A stretch of DNA of 64,000 nt from a bacterium ADurb.Bin236 (lineage in GTDB: Bacteria; UBP15; UBA6099): the NCBI GenBank assembly GCA_002069885.1, contig MWCD01000010.1, forward strand, positions 1 through 64,000, given 5' to 3'. Positions 18,131 through 26,665 of the stretch are shown piece by piece. Each line of letters starts with the position of its first letter. Positions within the stretch are counted from its first letter, which is position 1. The notes beneath the pieces are model-generated. The model did not search any database and had not been told where the DNA came from. It saw only the letters and a program-made list of their open reading frames with translations. The translations under genes were made by a program, and so were the position numbers.

Positions 18131-19444
18131 TTATTGATCGAGAACGCGCTTGACGGCTGACATGGCGATTTCGGACGCGGATACGCCGCCCGGACCGCTC
18201 CCGTCGAAAACGCCGCGCCGCAGAGCGTCCACTACGGCATCAAGAGGCATCCCCGCTTTGACGGCCATTCTAGTCTTCAAGCCGTTCGCGCCTTTTGTTC
18301 CAAATATCTTCATCATCTCAAACTCGATGGCCGAGATATCGGGCGGACATCCGGGAATGAACACGCCGATATTTGCTAGCGCCTGAGAGCAATCGCCGAC
18401 GACAAGCGTCCGCTCCCTATCCACAACCGTGTCGGGATGGCCCACCGGCCTGCCCGCGATAATATGCGCTGGAGTCCCGTTCAGGGCGGACGCGCCTAAA
18501 AGAGCGTCCATCGCCTGCCTGATGAAACCCACGCAACCGCCGGGACAATATTTCTCCGCGCCTCCCGTGACGCTTATCCACGGACACGCTCCTTCGATAT
18601 CCCATTCGGCGTCTCTGAACCGCGCCGAGCGCCCTATCGCGCCCTCGGGCCGAACGTCCATCGTCGCCGCGCTCGACGCGCATTCCCCTCTATCCGCCAG
18701 CAGCCTAAGATGCGCGACATCGTGAATGCCGTACCCCATCAGGTTCGCCATCGCGACATCGACATTGGCCGGGTTGGAGCCGCCGACTATGAGCCCAAGC
18801 TTTCGCGGCGACGGATTCATAGGCCCCTGCCCTTCGCCTGCGACTATCGCGTCATAGACCGCGTAGTCAGGCGTTCGGCATGCGTGTATGTCTACAAGTT
18901 TCTGATGCATGCGAAAGTCATGCAACGCAAGCCTGTCGGGGTCCCTCATAGTCTGATGGGTCAAATCCATAGACGAGCACACAGTCGTGGTCAAGCTGGT
19001 CTTCGCTTTCGGAAGCGACAGAACAAAGTCGCTTTCAAGCAATATCTTCGGCAGCCTGAATTCCATCTGGGTCAGAGGGTTGTCCGGATTCGCCCTTGCT
19101 CGGCTCATCGAGCGGATGTCCTCGATTTCCGCGGTGGCGCGCAGCCTTGCGGTTTGTTCGGCTGTGAACCTGCTCGTTCGGGAAGCGCATCCGGGATGCG
19201 CGACTCCGGCGACCGCTATCTTTTCCGCGCCAAGAGCGGCCATCGCTTCGGCGGCGGCTATGACGACCTCTGGCCGGACGCCTTTAGCGTCTGCGTCGCC
19301 CCCGCCTGCGGCGTCGTCGCAAAACAGAGCCAGCGCGCGCGCGCCTTTCAGCTTCACGCCGTCGGCTTCCAGAAATTCCCTGATTTTTGCCGATATCTCG
19401 TCCGCGTCGTAAACGTCCTGCTTGGCGACGCGAACGGGCTTCAT
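18131..19444 (-). CDS. DUF362 family protein
   Basis: A 437-residue protein of the DUF362 type: VLSLPKAKTSLTTTVCSSMD, then an LGLIVGGSNPANVDVAMANLM region near 245, where the family has its conserved Asp. It ends in a domain with FIPGCPPDISAIE. No 4Fe-4S ferredoxin motif is present, unlike many members. One cysteine pair occurs in CPGGCVGF. DUF362 proteins have no agreed function; some are linked to iron-sulfur or anaerobic metabolism. The frame extends to 19669, but that would run into the divergent aroF leader. ATG 19444 is preferred with modest support (weak AAAGG upstream); ATG 19486 is possible. Confidence 0.8.
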   Translation of the reverse strand: MKPVRVAKQDVYDADEISAKIREFLEADGVKLKGARALALFCDDAAGGGDADAKGVRPEVVIAAAEAMAALGAEKIAVAGVAHPGCASRTSRFTAEQTARLRATAEIEDIRSMSRARANPDNPLTQMEFRLPKILLESDFVLSLPKAKTSLTTTVCSSMDLTHQTMRDPDRLALHDFRMHQKLVDIHACRTPDYAVYDAIVAGEGQGPMNPSPRKLGLIVGGSNPANVDVAMANLMGYGIHDVAHLRLLADRGECASSAATMDVRPEGAIGRSARFRDAEWDIEGACPWISVTGGAEKYCPGGCVGFIRQAMDALLGASALNGTPAHIIAGRPVGHPDTVVDRERTLVVGDCSQALANIGVFIPGCPPDISAIEFEMMKIFGTKGANGLKTRMAVKAGMPLDAVVDALRRGVFDGSGPGGVSASEIAMSAVKRVLDQ

Positions 19445-19675
19445 AAGCAGGCCTTTCGGCTTCTTTCCATTTTCCACGCGGTTCATGAACAAAATTAAAG
19501 CATGACGAGCCAAGAAGAGCAATACCCCGCCATTTCCACAGATGCGGGCTATTTCCGGGACAGCGTTTTTCGCCGCAAAGAGGAAGCTCGCGTGCGGGTG
19601 GCGCTCTCGCCCGCGTTGGCGTATATTATATCCGCGCCCATTGCGCGCCCGACAACAACCACGGAGCAAGCCGCC

Positions 19676-20701
19676 ATGCTGATAGTAATGAAAAACAACG
19701 CATCACCCGAACAGATTTCAGCGGTAGAGGAAGAAGTGAGAAAACTAGGATTCACCCCGTACGCCATCCCCGGCTCTCAAAGAACGGCCATAGGCGTGCT
19801 CGGCAATGAAAAACAGGTGGATTCTATAACCATAGAGGGACTGCCGGGAGTCATCAATGTCATTCATGTGTCGCGCCCGTACAAGCTTGTTGGCCGCGAG
19901 TTCAGGCAGACGTGCACGACGGTGGAAGTCGGCGGGTTGAAGATAGGCGGCGGGACGCTTACGGTCATGGCAGGTCCATGCGCCGTCGAGTCAAGAGAGC
20001 AGATAGTATCGACCGCAAAGTTCATAGCTTCTGTTGGAGCCGCCATGCTGCGCGGAGGGGCATTCAAACCCCGCACATCGCCATACGCGTTTCAGGGCCT
20101 GTGCGCGGAAGGCGTGAAACTTCTGGCGGAGGCTCGCGCCGCCTCCGGGCTGCCTTTCGTCACCGAGGTCATAGACGAGAAGTCTCTCGAAGTCTGCGCG
20201 GAGGACGCCGACATGCTTCAAATCGGCGCGCGCAACATGCAGAACTTCTCTCTGCTGAAAATGGTCGGCCAGAGCGGAAAACCCGTGCTGCTCAAACGCG
20301 GGATGTCCGCCACTGTCAAAGACCTGTTGATGTCCGCCGAGTACATAATGAGCGAGGGCAACGAGAAAATCGTGCTTTGCGAGAGAGGAATAAGGACTTT
20401 TTCGGACGCATCCCGCAACACGCTCGACCTGTGCGCGATACCGTATATCAAAGCCGAGAGCCATCTTCCGGTCGTGGTGGATCCCAGCCACGCGATGGGA
20501 GTGCGGGACAAGATAGCGCCAGTAGCGCTCGCTGCTGTCGCCTCCGGAGCGGACGGACTTATGATAGAAGTTCATCCGAATCCGCGCGCGGCTCTTAGCG
20601 ACGGCCCTCAGTCTCTGGATTTCGAGTGTTTCGCTCAGACGATGAAGCAGATCGCCGCCGTCGCCGCCGCAGTGGGCAAATCCATCGCTTCTGCGAAATA
20701 A
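19676..20701 (+). CDS. aroF: 3-deoxy-7-phosphoheptulonate (DAHP) synthase, AroF I-beta type
   Basis: A 341-residue enzyme for the first step of the shikimate pathway (phosphoenolpyruvate plus erythrose 4-phosphate). An N-terminal ferredoxin-like regulatory domain (residues 1-70, LIVMKNNASPEQISAVEEE) precedes the catalytic barrel. The barrel has MAGPCAVES near 100, RGGAFKPRTSPYAFQG near 127, LKRGMSAT near 210 and VVDPSHAMG near 270. Domain order and length match the Thermotoga-type enzymes that are inhibited by Tyr/Phe. ATG 19676 has GGAG 9 nt before it; the frame extends 58 codons upstream without support. It stands alone, divergent from the DUF362 gene. Confidence 0.95.
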   Translation: MLIVMKNNASPEQISAVEEEVRKLGFTPYAIPGSQRTAIGVLGNEKQVDSITIEGLPGVINVIHVSRPYKLVGREFRQTCTTVEVGGLKIGGGTLTVMAGPCAVESREQIVSTAKFIASVGAAMLRGGAFKPRTSPYAFQGLCAEGVKLLAEARAASGLPFVTEVIDEKSLEVCAEDADMLQIGARNMQNFSLLKMVGQSGKPVLLKRGMSATVKDLLMSAEYIMSEGNEKIVLCERGIRTFSDASRNTLDLCAIPYIKAESHLPVVVDPSHAMGVRDKIAPVALAAVASGADGLMIEVHPNPRAALSDGPQSLDFECFAQTMKQIAAVAAAVGKSIASAK

Positions 20702-20728
20702 CCCCGCGAACCGGCTGCCGCAATCCGC

Positions 20729-21898
20729 CTACTCGACCTCGTAATAGTAGTCTTGCATCACAATCGACGCGGAATGAGAGATGTCTCCCATAAGCGGCTT
20801 GGCTTTCATAATGTCAGAACCTGCCAGCCGCAGATTGCCGGTCACGAAATTGATCGTGTCTCGCTCGGATGGCCCGATCAACCGGCGGTCGAACCATATA
20901 TCCATATTGTCGCCGTTTATCTTGTATCCGAACGCGCCTTTGTCGAAAACTTCTGCGGCGTATTCTTTGAATTTCAATGTCTGAACTCTGTAATCGGCCT
21001 TGTTCGCCTCGGATTCCTCCCAGTCTATCTTACCGGGATGTATCAGCGCGGACGCCGGGAACTTCACGCCTTCGATAGCCGGAGCTATTTCGATGGTCGG
21101 AGCGTAATACCACGCCCAGACGCTCTGGGCCATTTCCATTATCTGCGCTTCTGACATAGCGCCCTCAAGCGCGCCCGCGCGCGCCTTCTGAAGCAATGCT
21201 GGATCAAACACGAGAGACCTGTTCACCAACGCGAACAGATACACGTTCGCGTCGAGAGGAGCGACCGTGCCGGGGCGAGGCTGTTCCTTGAAGCCCACCC
21301 TGAAATAAAACTTGTCGTCGTCATAGCCGAACCAAACGGCCCGCACGTCCATATACGCCGGTATTTCGCGCGGGTCGGCCTCTTCGTGCTCGAATATCAA
21401 ATCCAGATAATCGAACGGCGACCCCGGCCCTCCCGGCTCCCAGCCCGGCATCGTATCCTCAGGCGACATAACTCGCGCGACGTTCCCGGCGGTGTCTGTG
21501 GCGGACACGTAAAACGCCACGCCGCCCGCAGCTCCGAGGGGCGGTATTTCGCCTTCCCACTCAAGCCCGTCTTCATCTTCCACCATGTCCGCGCTTTCCC
21601 ATGTTTCTCCGCCGTCCGTCGAATAAAAAAGCTTTACTTCGTCCAAGGTCTCGAAATCGTCGTCTGAAAGCTTAAGCCTGCCCACCCGCGCGACAACCTT
21701 AACTGCATCGTCCGGCTTCGGATTCGCAGGATAGAACCTCACCGAACTGATTATCGGCGGGATATACTTCATAAACTGGGAAATCTTTTCCGCGTCGAAC
21801 GAGAAGTCCATATTCTGAGCCGCCGAATCGACCACCGCCGTTATCTCGATAATCGCGCAAACCGCCGCCGCTATCGCAAACGCTTTAATCTTATTCAT
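20729..21898 (-). CDS. Secreted protein with Ig-like and beta-sandwich domains (function unknown)
   Basis: A 389-residue protein with a signal peptide (about 1-27). An Ig-like segment (VKLFYSTDGGETWESADM, GVAFYVSATDTAGNVARV, about residues 55-130) is followed by a second beta-rich domain (RAVWFGYDDDKFYFRVGFKE, near 180). The same two-module order recurs in the N-terminal half of the ceramidase-like protein at 23517-25673, including a late NGDNMDIWFDRRLIGP that resembles RGDDELLFRFNRAALGP there. There are no catalytic motifs I recognise. AGGAGG lies about 12 nt before the ATG at 21898. Confidence 0.8.
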   Translation of the reverse strand: MNKIKAFAIAAAVCAIIEITAVVDSAAQNMDFSFDAEKISQFMKYIPPIISSVRFYPANPKPDDAVKVVARVGRLKLSDDDFETLDEVKLFYSTDGGETWESADMVEDEDGLEWEGEIPPLGAAGGVAFYVSATDTAGNVARVMSPEDTMPGWEPGGPGSPFDYLDLIFEHEEADPREIPAYMDVRAVWFGYDDDKFYFRVGFKEQPRPGTVAPLDANVYLFALVNRSLVFDPALLQKARAGALEGAMSEAQIMEMAQSVWAWYYAPTIEIAPAIEGVKFPASALIHPGKIDWEESEANKADYRVQTLKFKEYAAEVFDKGAFGYKINGDNMDIWFDRRLIGPSERDTINFVTGNLRLAGSDIMKAKPLMGDISHSASIVMQDYYYEVE

Positions 21899-22062
21899 TC
21901 CCGCAATAATCCTCCTAAAGAAATGCCGTCCGCGAATATTCAAACACATCCGCTCCGCCCGCGCAACATGAACCGCGCCGTTCGATTCGGAGCGCATCCC
22001 GGTCGCGTCGCCCGGATTTGAATAACGCTAGTGAAAGTTTTTAGAAAATCCCGTCATCACCA

Positions 22063-22092
22063 TTAGACACGGCGGGCCTGCGTGTCTACAAT
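22063..22092 (+). promoter_or_regulatory. Predicted sigma-70 promoter for the TPR protein gene
   Basis: TTAGAC (22063-22068), an 18-nt spacer and TACAAT (22087-22092), about 30 nt before the ATG at 22124. Confidence 0.45.
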
Positions 22093-22123
22093 AAAAGGTA
22101 ATTAAAAACAGAGGTGAGATTCA

Positions 22124-22954
22124 ATGAAAAACAGGTTGAGCGCGGTGGCGGTTCTGATTGTTGCGGCGGCTATGTTATTCGCGGCAGCGCGGGCGGGCGC
22201 GGACGAGGCTGCGGGCGACGCCCTGATGCAGAAAAAAGAATATAAAAAGGCCGCCGCTGAATACAAAAAAGTTATCGAATCAAAAGGCGAAAAAGAGGCT
22301 CTGGTCGTAAAACTCGCGGAGGCTTACGAAGCCGCGAAATGGCACGGCATGTCGGTTCAGGTTTGGGAAAGATATATCGAGTTGTTTCCTAACGGCAAAG
22401 TCATTGACAGAGCTAAAAAGCGGGCGGCCGCGGCCCGCAGATGGATGGGCGTCAACTTCTACAACCTCGGCGAGGACATGGATAAAGTCATCCACCAGTT
22501 GAAGCTCGCCGTGGAACTCGACCCTTCCCTGCTTGAGGCATACTACTGGCTCGGCAGGGTTTATGTCGAGGAAGGAATGCTCGACGAGGCGGTGTCCATT
22601 CTCGAAAAGCTCACATCAATGGATCCGAAGGACAAGAAAGCGGCTTGGCTGCTGAAGGAAGCTAAGGGGATGAAGGATGTCGGCGGCAACGCTTATGTGG
22701 CATACAGGGAAGGCTTCAACCTATACGAAAAAGGGATGCTCAACGAGGCTCTGACAAAATATTCTAAAGCCGCAGAACTGAATCCTGATTTTGCCGCCGC
22801 TCACGTTTGGATCGCGCGCATCCTGCTCGAAACCGAGCAATACTCGCTGTCGGAAAAGAGCTGGAAAAGAGTTCTTGAGCTTGAGCCTGACAACAAACGC
22901 GCCGAGTGGTTCATGAAACTTGCGGCCGGCAAAGCCAAAGAAACCGGACGCTGA
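22124..22954 (+). CDS. Exported tetratricopeptide-repeat protein
   Basis: A 276-residue protein with a signal peptide (about 1-27, ending ARAGADE) and at least five TPR units: two near 28-90, two near 118-180 (YYWLGRVYVEEGMLDEAVSI) and two near 195-265 (YREGFNLYEKGMLNEALTKY). TPR arrays scaffold protein complexes, here in the periplasm or at the envelope. GAGGTGAG precedes the ATG. sixA follows after 17 nt, so the two are likely co-transcribed. No partner is evident. Confidence 0.85.
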   Translation: MKNRLSAVAVLIVAAAMLFAAARAGADEAAGDALMQKKEYKKAAAEYKKVIESKGEKEALVVKLAEAYEAAKWHGMSVQVWERYIELFPNGKVIDRAKKRAAAARRWMGVNFYNLGEDMDKVIHQLKLAVELDPSLLEAYYWLGRVYVEEGMLDEAVSILEKLTSMDPKDKKAAWLLKEAKGMKDVGGNAYVAYREGFNLYEKGMLNEALTKYSKAAELNPDFAAAHVWIARILLETEQYSLSEKSWKRVLELEPDNKRAEWFMKLAAGKAKETGR

Positions 22955-22971
22955 ACCGGCGGCGGATTATA

Positions 22972-23463
22972 ATGAACGTCTATTTCATAAGGCATAGCGA
23001 GTCGGAACCTACCGGAGGCGGAAGACCGGATTCCGAAAGACCGCTTTCCTGCGAAGGCGAGAAAAAGGTCTTCGCAAGTCTTCCGGGGATATTCAAACTT
23101 ACCGGACAATTGGATTACATCCTGACAAGCCCCGCAGCGCGCGCCGCGCAAACGGCATATCTTATCGCCGCACATCAGAAATGCAGGAACTTCGTTTTTG
23201 AAATGCCCGAACTCGCCGCCCCCGGCTCTGAAATTGCCGTGGATACCATGCTGAACAAACTCATCGGCAAGGAAAATGTCGCGGTCGTCGGACATCAGCC
23301 TCATCTGACAGAACTTGTCGGTTATTTCACAGGTATGCCGCCGGAAGAATCCATCAGCATCGACAAAGGCGGCATGATTAAAGTCTCATTCAAAGGGTTC
23401 CCCGGCAAAGGCGCGGGAAAGATGCGCTGGAGCATGTCGCAGGACGATCTGATAAAAGTTTAA
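22972..23463 (+). CDS. sixA: SixA-type phosphohistidine phosphatase
   Basis: A 163-residue histidine-phosphatase-superfamily protein. The catalytic RHSES motif lies at residues 7-11, ILTSPAARAAQTA near 50 and the second His in VVGHQPHLTELV near 102. These match SixA, which removes phosphate from phosphohistidines in phosphorelays or PTS proteins. ATG 22972 has GGCGGA 6 nt upstream; the longer in-frame start lies inside the TPR gene. The substrate here is unknown. Confidence 0.9.
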   Translation: MNVYFIRHSESEPTGGGRPDSERPLSCEGEKKVFASLPGIFKLTGQLDYILTSPAARAAQTAYLIAAHQKCRNFVFEMPELAAPGSEIAVDTMLNKLIGKENVAVVGHQPHLTELVGYFTGMPPEESISIDKGGMIKVSFKGFPGKGAGKMRWSMSQDDLIKV

Positions 23464-23516
23464 TACAACAAAAACTGACGGAAACAAGCGACGGCCGCCG
23501 GTTATGCCTCGCGGCC

Positions 23517-25673
23517 TTATTTGAGTTGCGCCAGTATGTCCAGAAGCATATCCCTGACGAACTCGCCCTGCTTCGGCCCGAACATGGCGAACGTGGCCTC
23601 GTAAATATGTTTGTGATACCATTCTTCGGGGATGATGTAACCCATAGTGTCGTTCGTCACACCCGCCAGAACGCATGTCTCGACGCCCATTTCGGCGGCG
23701 CGCGCCCTGACCGGAAACCCCAGTTCGACGAACATTTCACCGGGGATGGCAAGGATTGCGAATTCGCCCATCCGCAACCCGGCCATCGTCGTCCACAACC
23801 CCAATTCAGGATGAACGAGGATTTCCTGCGTCACGAACTGTACAGGGAGGGAATCGGAAGTTTTGATAGTTTTCATAGCGTCCGCGACCGCCGCGGCGAG
23901 AAGCTCTCCCTGTCTGCGCGTTTTATCCGGGCCTGAACCGCAGTCGCCGGGGCATGCCGGGCCTGCATTGCCAAGCGTTCCGTTCATGAACATGCCGACT
24001 ACGCCGGGAAAGGCCTCTTTTAGCGCGCGCCGAGCCGAGCCGGGATATTCCGCCGAAAACTTCATGTTCGATTCGCTGAGAACAGTCGGGTGCGCCGAAT
24101 AATTAAATATGACCGCGATCGGCGAGCCGTCCAACGCCGAGTCGAAGCGGACGACGCGGACGATGTCGTCCACCGGGCCGCCTTCCTGCCGCCGGTTGAG
24201 CGTCAGGCCGGGAGCATGAGCAGACGCCGCGCCCGCTCGCGCCGGACGCATTTTTCCGTGCGCTTCCTTCGCCACCGTCACGAACCTGTCGACAATGTCC
24301 GCGTATAGCTTCGGGTCCGCGTCTCCTGCCAGTAGCGCCAATTCCGGGAACATCGCCCCGGACGACGAGTGCGAATGCGAGGCGGAGATCACGACATGAT
24401 CGCGAGGGATTCCGATAGAACGCTCCAGTTTGAGCGCCACTTCCTGATGAAATTTGCGCCTGAGAAGAAACGTGTCCGACGTGATGAATATGTAAGACTC
24501 TTCTCCGGCTTTAAGGGCCAGAGCCTGCGCCATGAGCGGGTCCAGAACTCCGCCCGAAGGCTTTCCCTGTCTCCCGGCGTATCCGGCAAGAGGAATGCCT
24601 ACCGGCGGGGTGATATCTATCTCCGCGGCGCCCGCATAAATCCGCGTTGCGTCAGGAGCGCCTTCTCTCACTCGATATTTGTGGTTTCTCATTATGAAAG
24701 TCAAGTATGGGGACGCCTCCCACGGGAGCAGGCCGTCGAGAGTTTTAACCGCGGCGGTCATAGACATCGTCTTGTATTCGCCGCCATTGTTCGGGCCGAG
24801 CGCGGCGCGGTTGAATCTGAAAAGAAGCTCGTCGTCGCCCCGGCGCAGTTTTACATCCGCTCCGGGTATCGGTTTTTTGGTTTCAAGCAGGCTCGAAAGA
24901 AGGAAGAGGCCCTGAGGCTCCACGCCGAGATAGCTGGAAAGCAACGGAGCGTAGGCCAGAAGAGGGGTGTTGAAAAGTTCCGCCATGCCGCCCCCGCCCG
25001 CCTCCGCGTTCAGCATCGGCATGAAATAGAAATAGGCCCCCCTGCCCGCCGCGTCTCCCTTTCCGGGCTTCCCGGCGGTCTTCAGCCTGACCAGCAACGA
25101 ATCCTGATCGTACGCGACCTCCAGCCTCAGAATGTCTATATCCTTCGGGACAACATAGTCTTCAGTTTCCGCGTCGTCCACGCCGACGAAATTCGACGCG
25201 CCGCCGGGAGCAGAACTCGCCGGGCCGGGCATCTCTGTGGTTTTATTGCCCGCCGTATCCGCCGCTTCGACGTAGTACGAAACCTCCGCGCCCGCTTTCT
25301 GCGGCGGCAGATACGCAAAGAAATAATCGGGATCGGCGTCGCCGCGCGCCATATCCACTCCCTGCCACGGAGAGCCGTCGACGGAGTAGAAAAGTTTTAC
25401 CCGAGACACTGGGAGAGACGCCTTGAGCTGGTCCTGCCGCGCCACCACGCTCACCTTCACGCGGCTGCCCGCGCCGGGTTCCGCCGGCGTATGAGACACG
25501 CGCTCGATTACCGGAGTTGCGTCGAAAAGGAAAGTGGCGAAAGGAGCCTTGGCGCCGTCCGCGAAAACAGGCGCGTCCCCTCCCGGCCTCGACTGCGGCT
25601 GCGAAGATGCAGCTAACGCGGCGGATGATAGTATCGCGACCCCAGCGACGATGCTCAGTATTGTGTTTCTCAT
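23517..25673 (-). CDS. Secreted neutral-ceramidase-like hydrolase with N-terminal Ig-like modules
   Basis: A 718-residue protein with a signal peptide (1-21). It then has an Ig-like domain (VKLFYSVDGSPW, VSYYVEAADTAGN; about 60-150) and a beta-sandwich (about 165-330) that resemble the 20729-21898 protein. A C-terminal catalytic domain of the neutral/alkaline ceramidase N-terminal type runs from about 340 to the end: GAAEIDITPPVGIPLAGYA near 342, VVISASHSHSSSG near 420 and NYSAHPTVL near 520. Most ceramidase-fold zinc residues look present, but the substrate is not necessarily ceramide: many bacterial relatives are uncharacterised. The ATG at 25673 follows GGGGAGA by 6 nt. It is the last gene of a DedA/LarA/YdjC-like/ceramidase-like operon with gaps of 30-45 nt. 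Confidence 0.85.
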   Translation of the reverse strand: MRNTILSIVAGVAILSSAALAASSQPQSRPGGDAPVFADGAKAPFATFLFDATPVIERVSHTPAEPGAGSRVKVSVVARQDQLKASLPVSRVKLFYSVDGSPWQGVDMARGDADPDYFFAYLPPQKAGAEVSYYVEAADTAGNKTTEMPGPASSAPGGASNFVGVDDAETEDYVVPKDIDILRLEVAYDQDSLLVRLKTAGKPGKGDAAGRGAYFYFMPMLNAEAGGGGMAELFNTPLLAYAPLLSSYLGVEPQGLFLLSSLLETKKPIPGADVKLRRGDDELLFRFNRAALGPNNGGEYKTMSMTAAVKTLDGLLPWEASPYLTFIMRNHKYRVREGAPDATRIYAGAAEIDITPPVGIPLAGYAGRQGKPSGGVLDPLMAQALALKAGEESYIFITSDTFLLRRKFHQEVALKLERSIGIPRDHVVISASHSHSSSGAMFPELALLAGDADPKLYADIVDRFVTVAKEAHGKMRPARAGAASAHAPGLTLNRRQEGGPVDDIVRVVRFDSALDGSPIAVIFNYSAHPTVLSESNMKFSAEYPGSARRALKEAFPGVVGMFMNGTLGNAGPACPGDCGSGPDKTRRQGELLAAAVADAMKTIKTSDSLPVQFVTQEILVHPELGLWTTMAGLRMGEFAILAIPGEMFVELGFPVRARAAEMGVETCVLAGVTNDTMGYIIPEEWYHKHIYEATFAMFGPKQGEFVRDMLLDILAQLK

Positions 25674-25718
25674 TGCCGTCTCCCCGAATGTGTGACGTGA
25701 GAATTTCAAATCATTCTT

Positions 25719-26633
25719 TCAATCGGTTTTCCTTCTGGCGCGCTGGAAATCCCGAAGCTGCCGCCAGCCGACAAGGCAAAGACCGGGCGAATTCTCTATA
25801 GCCGCCCGAATATCCGGGTCAAGCGCGAGTCCGAGGTCTCCCGTTCTCATTTCCGCTTCCGCCTCGTCCCATCCGCCGACCGCCGGGTGAAACACGACCT
25901 CCGTTACCCCCGGCTTAAGCTCGCTGATAACCTTCAGCAAACTTTCCTTCTTCTTGTCGTAAGGATCCTTCATGTTTACCATAGTCGTGAAATCCGGAAC
26001 GATGATGCCCGCGCGAACCAGAGCCGGGTCGTTAGGTCGTCCCGTCCATCTTATCGGAAGGTCGTGTTTCTCCGCCAGTTTGAGCGTCACAGAAAGCGAT
26101 TTCTTGTCGTAAAGATGATAGAAACCCTTGTGGCAGTCCAGATGCGTCACGTCCACGCCGTTCGCGTATGCCGCGTCCACCTGCGCGGTCAATTCCATCC
26201 CCATTTCGCCTAAAGTCGCCTTTGCAAAAAGAGTATTCAGGTCGGTTATGAAGAAGCCCTGCTCATTCAGGAGATTCGGGACTTTGTCTGCGGGGGACAG
26301 CGGAGAATAAAGGTTTCCGGGCGCGTCGTCGCGGGCTAGCGTGAGGTGAACGCCGACATCGAGCTTGGGATTGTTTCTGATTACTTCATAAGCTTCCTGC
26401 GCGCCGAGCGCGGCGGTCATAAGGCTCGTGCTGGTCAGCGCTCCTTCTGTGGCGGCTTTGAGAACGCCCTCATTGCTCCACTTCGACCTGCCCAGATCGT
26501 CTCCATTCATTATCAGGCCCTTTTCGCAGCCGATTTCGGCAAGGAATTGCTGCGCCGGAGAAACCTGAGCGAGAACCGGAGAAACAGAAAATAGCAGCGC
26601 CGCAACGGCTGCCGCAAAGACGAATGTTTTCAT
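25719..26633 (-). CDS. Exported YdjC/ChbG-like carbohydrate deacetylase
   Basis: A 304-residue protein with a signal peptide (about 1-22, cut near VLAQ). The mature part reads as a YdjC/ChbG-family TIM-type deacetylase: metal-binding MNGDDLGRSKWSNEGV near residue 42, GVHLTLARDD near 94, the second metal motif VTHLDCHKGFYHLY near 165, and VVFHPAVGGWDE near 250. Family members remove acetyl groups from chito-oligosaccharides or similar sugars and are usually cytoplasmic; the signal peptide places this one outside. GGAGG lies 7 nt before the ATG. It sits between larA and the ceramidase-like gene. Confidence 0.87.
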   Translation of the reverse strand: MKTFVFAAAVAALLFSVSPVLAQVSPAQQFLAEIGCEKGLIMNGDDLGRSKWSNEGVLKAATEGALTSTSLMTAALGAQEAYEVIRNNPKLDVGVHLTLARDDAPGNLYSPLSPADKVPNLLNEQGFFITDLNTLFAKATLGEMGMELTAQVDAAYANGVDVTHLDCHKGFYHLYDKKSLSVTLKLAEKHDLPIRWTGRPNDPALVRAGIIVPDFTTMVNMKDPYDKKKESLLKVISELKPGVTEVVFHPAVGGWDEAEAEMRTGDLGLALDPDIRAAIENSPGLCLVGWRQLRDFQRARRKTD

Positions 26634-26665
26634 AGGAGAACCTCCGTTTTTTCGCCCCGCCGGCG

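Noticed and set aside
24369-25616. Long plus-strand frame of 415 codons opposite the ceramidase-like gene
   Set aside because: It is Arg/His-rich, has no ribosome-binding site and mirrors a well-supported gene; a high-GC antisense shadow. The same applies to long frames at 7147-8070, 18710-19498, 45937-46587 and 61802-62776.
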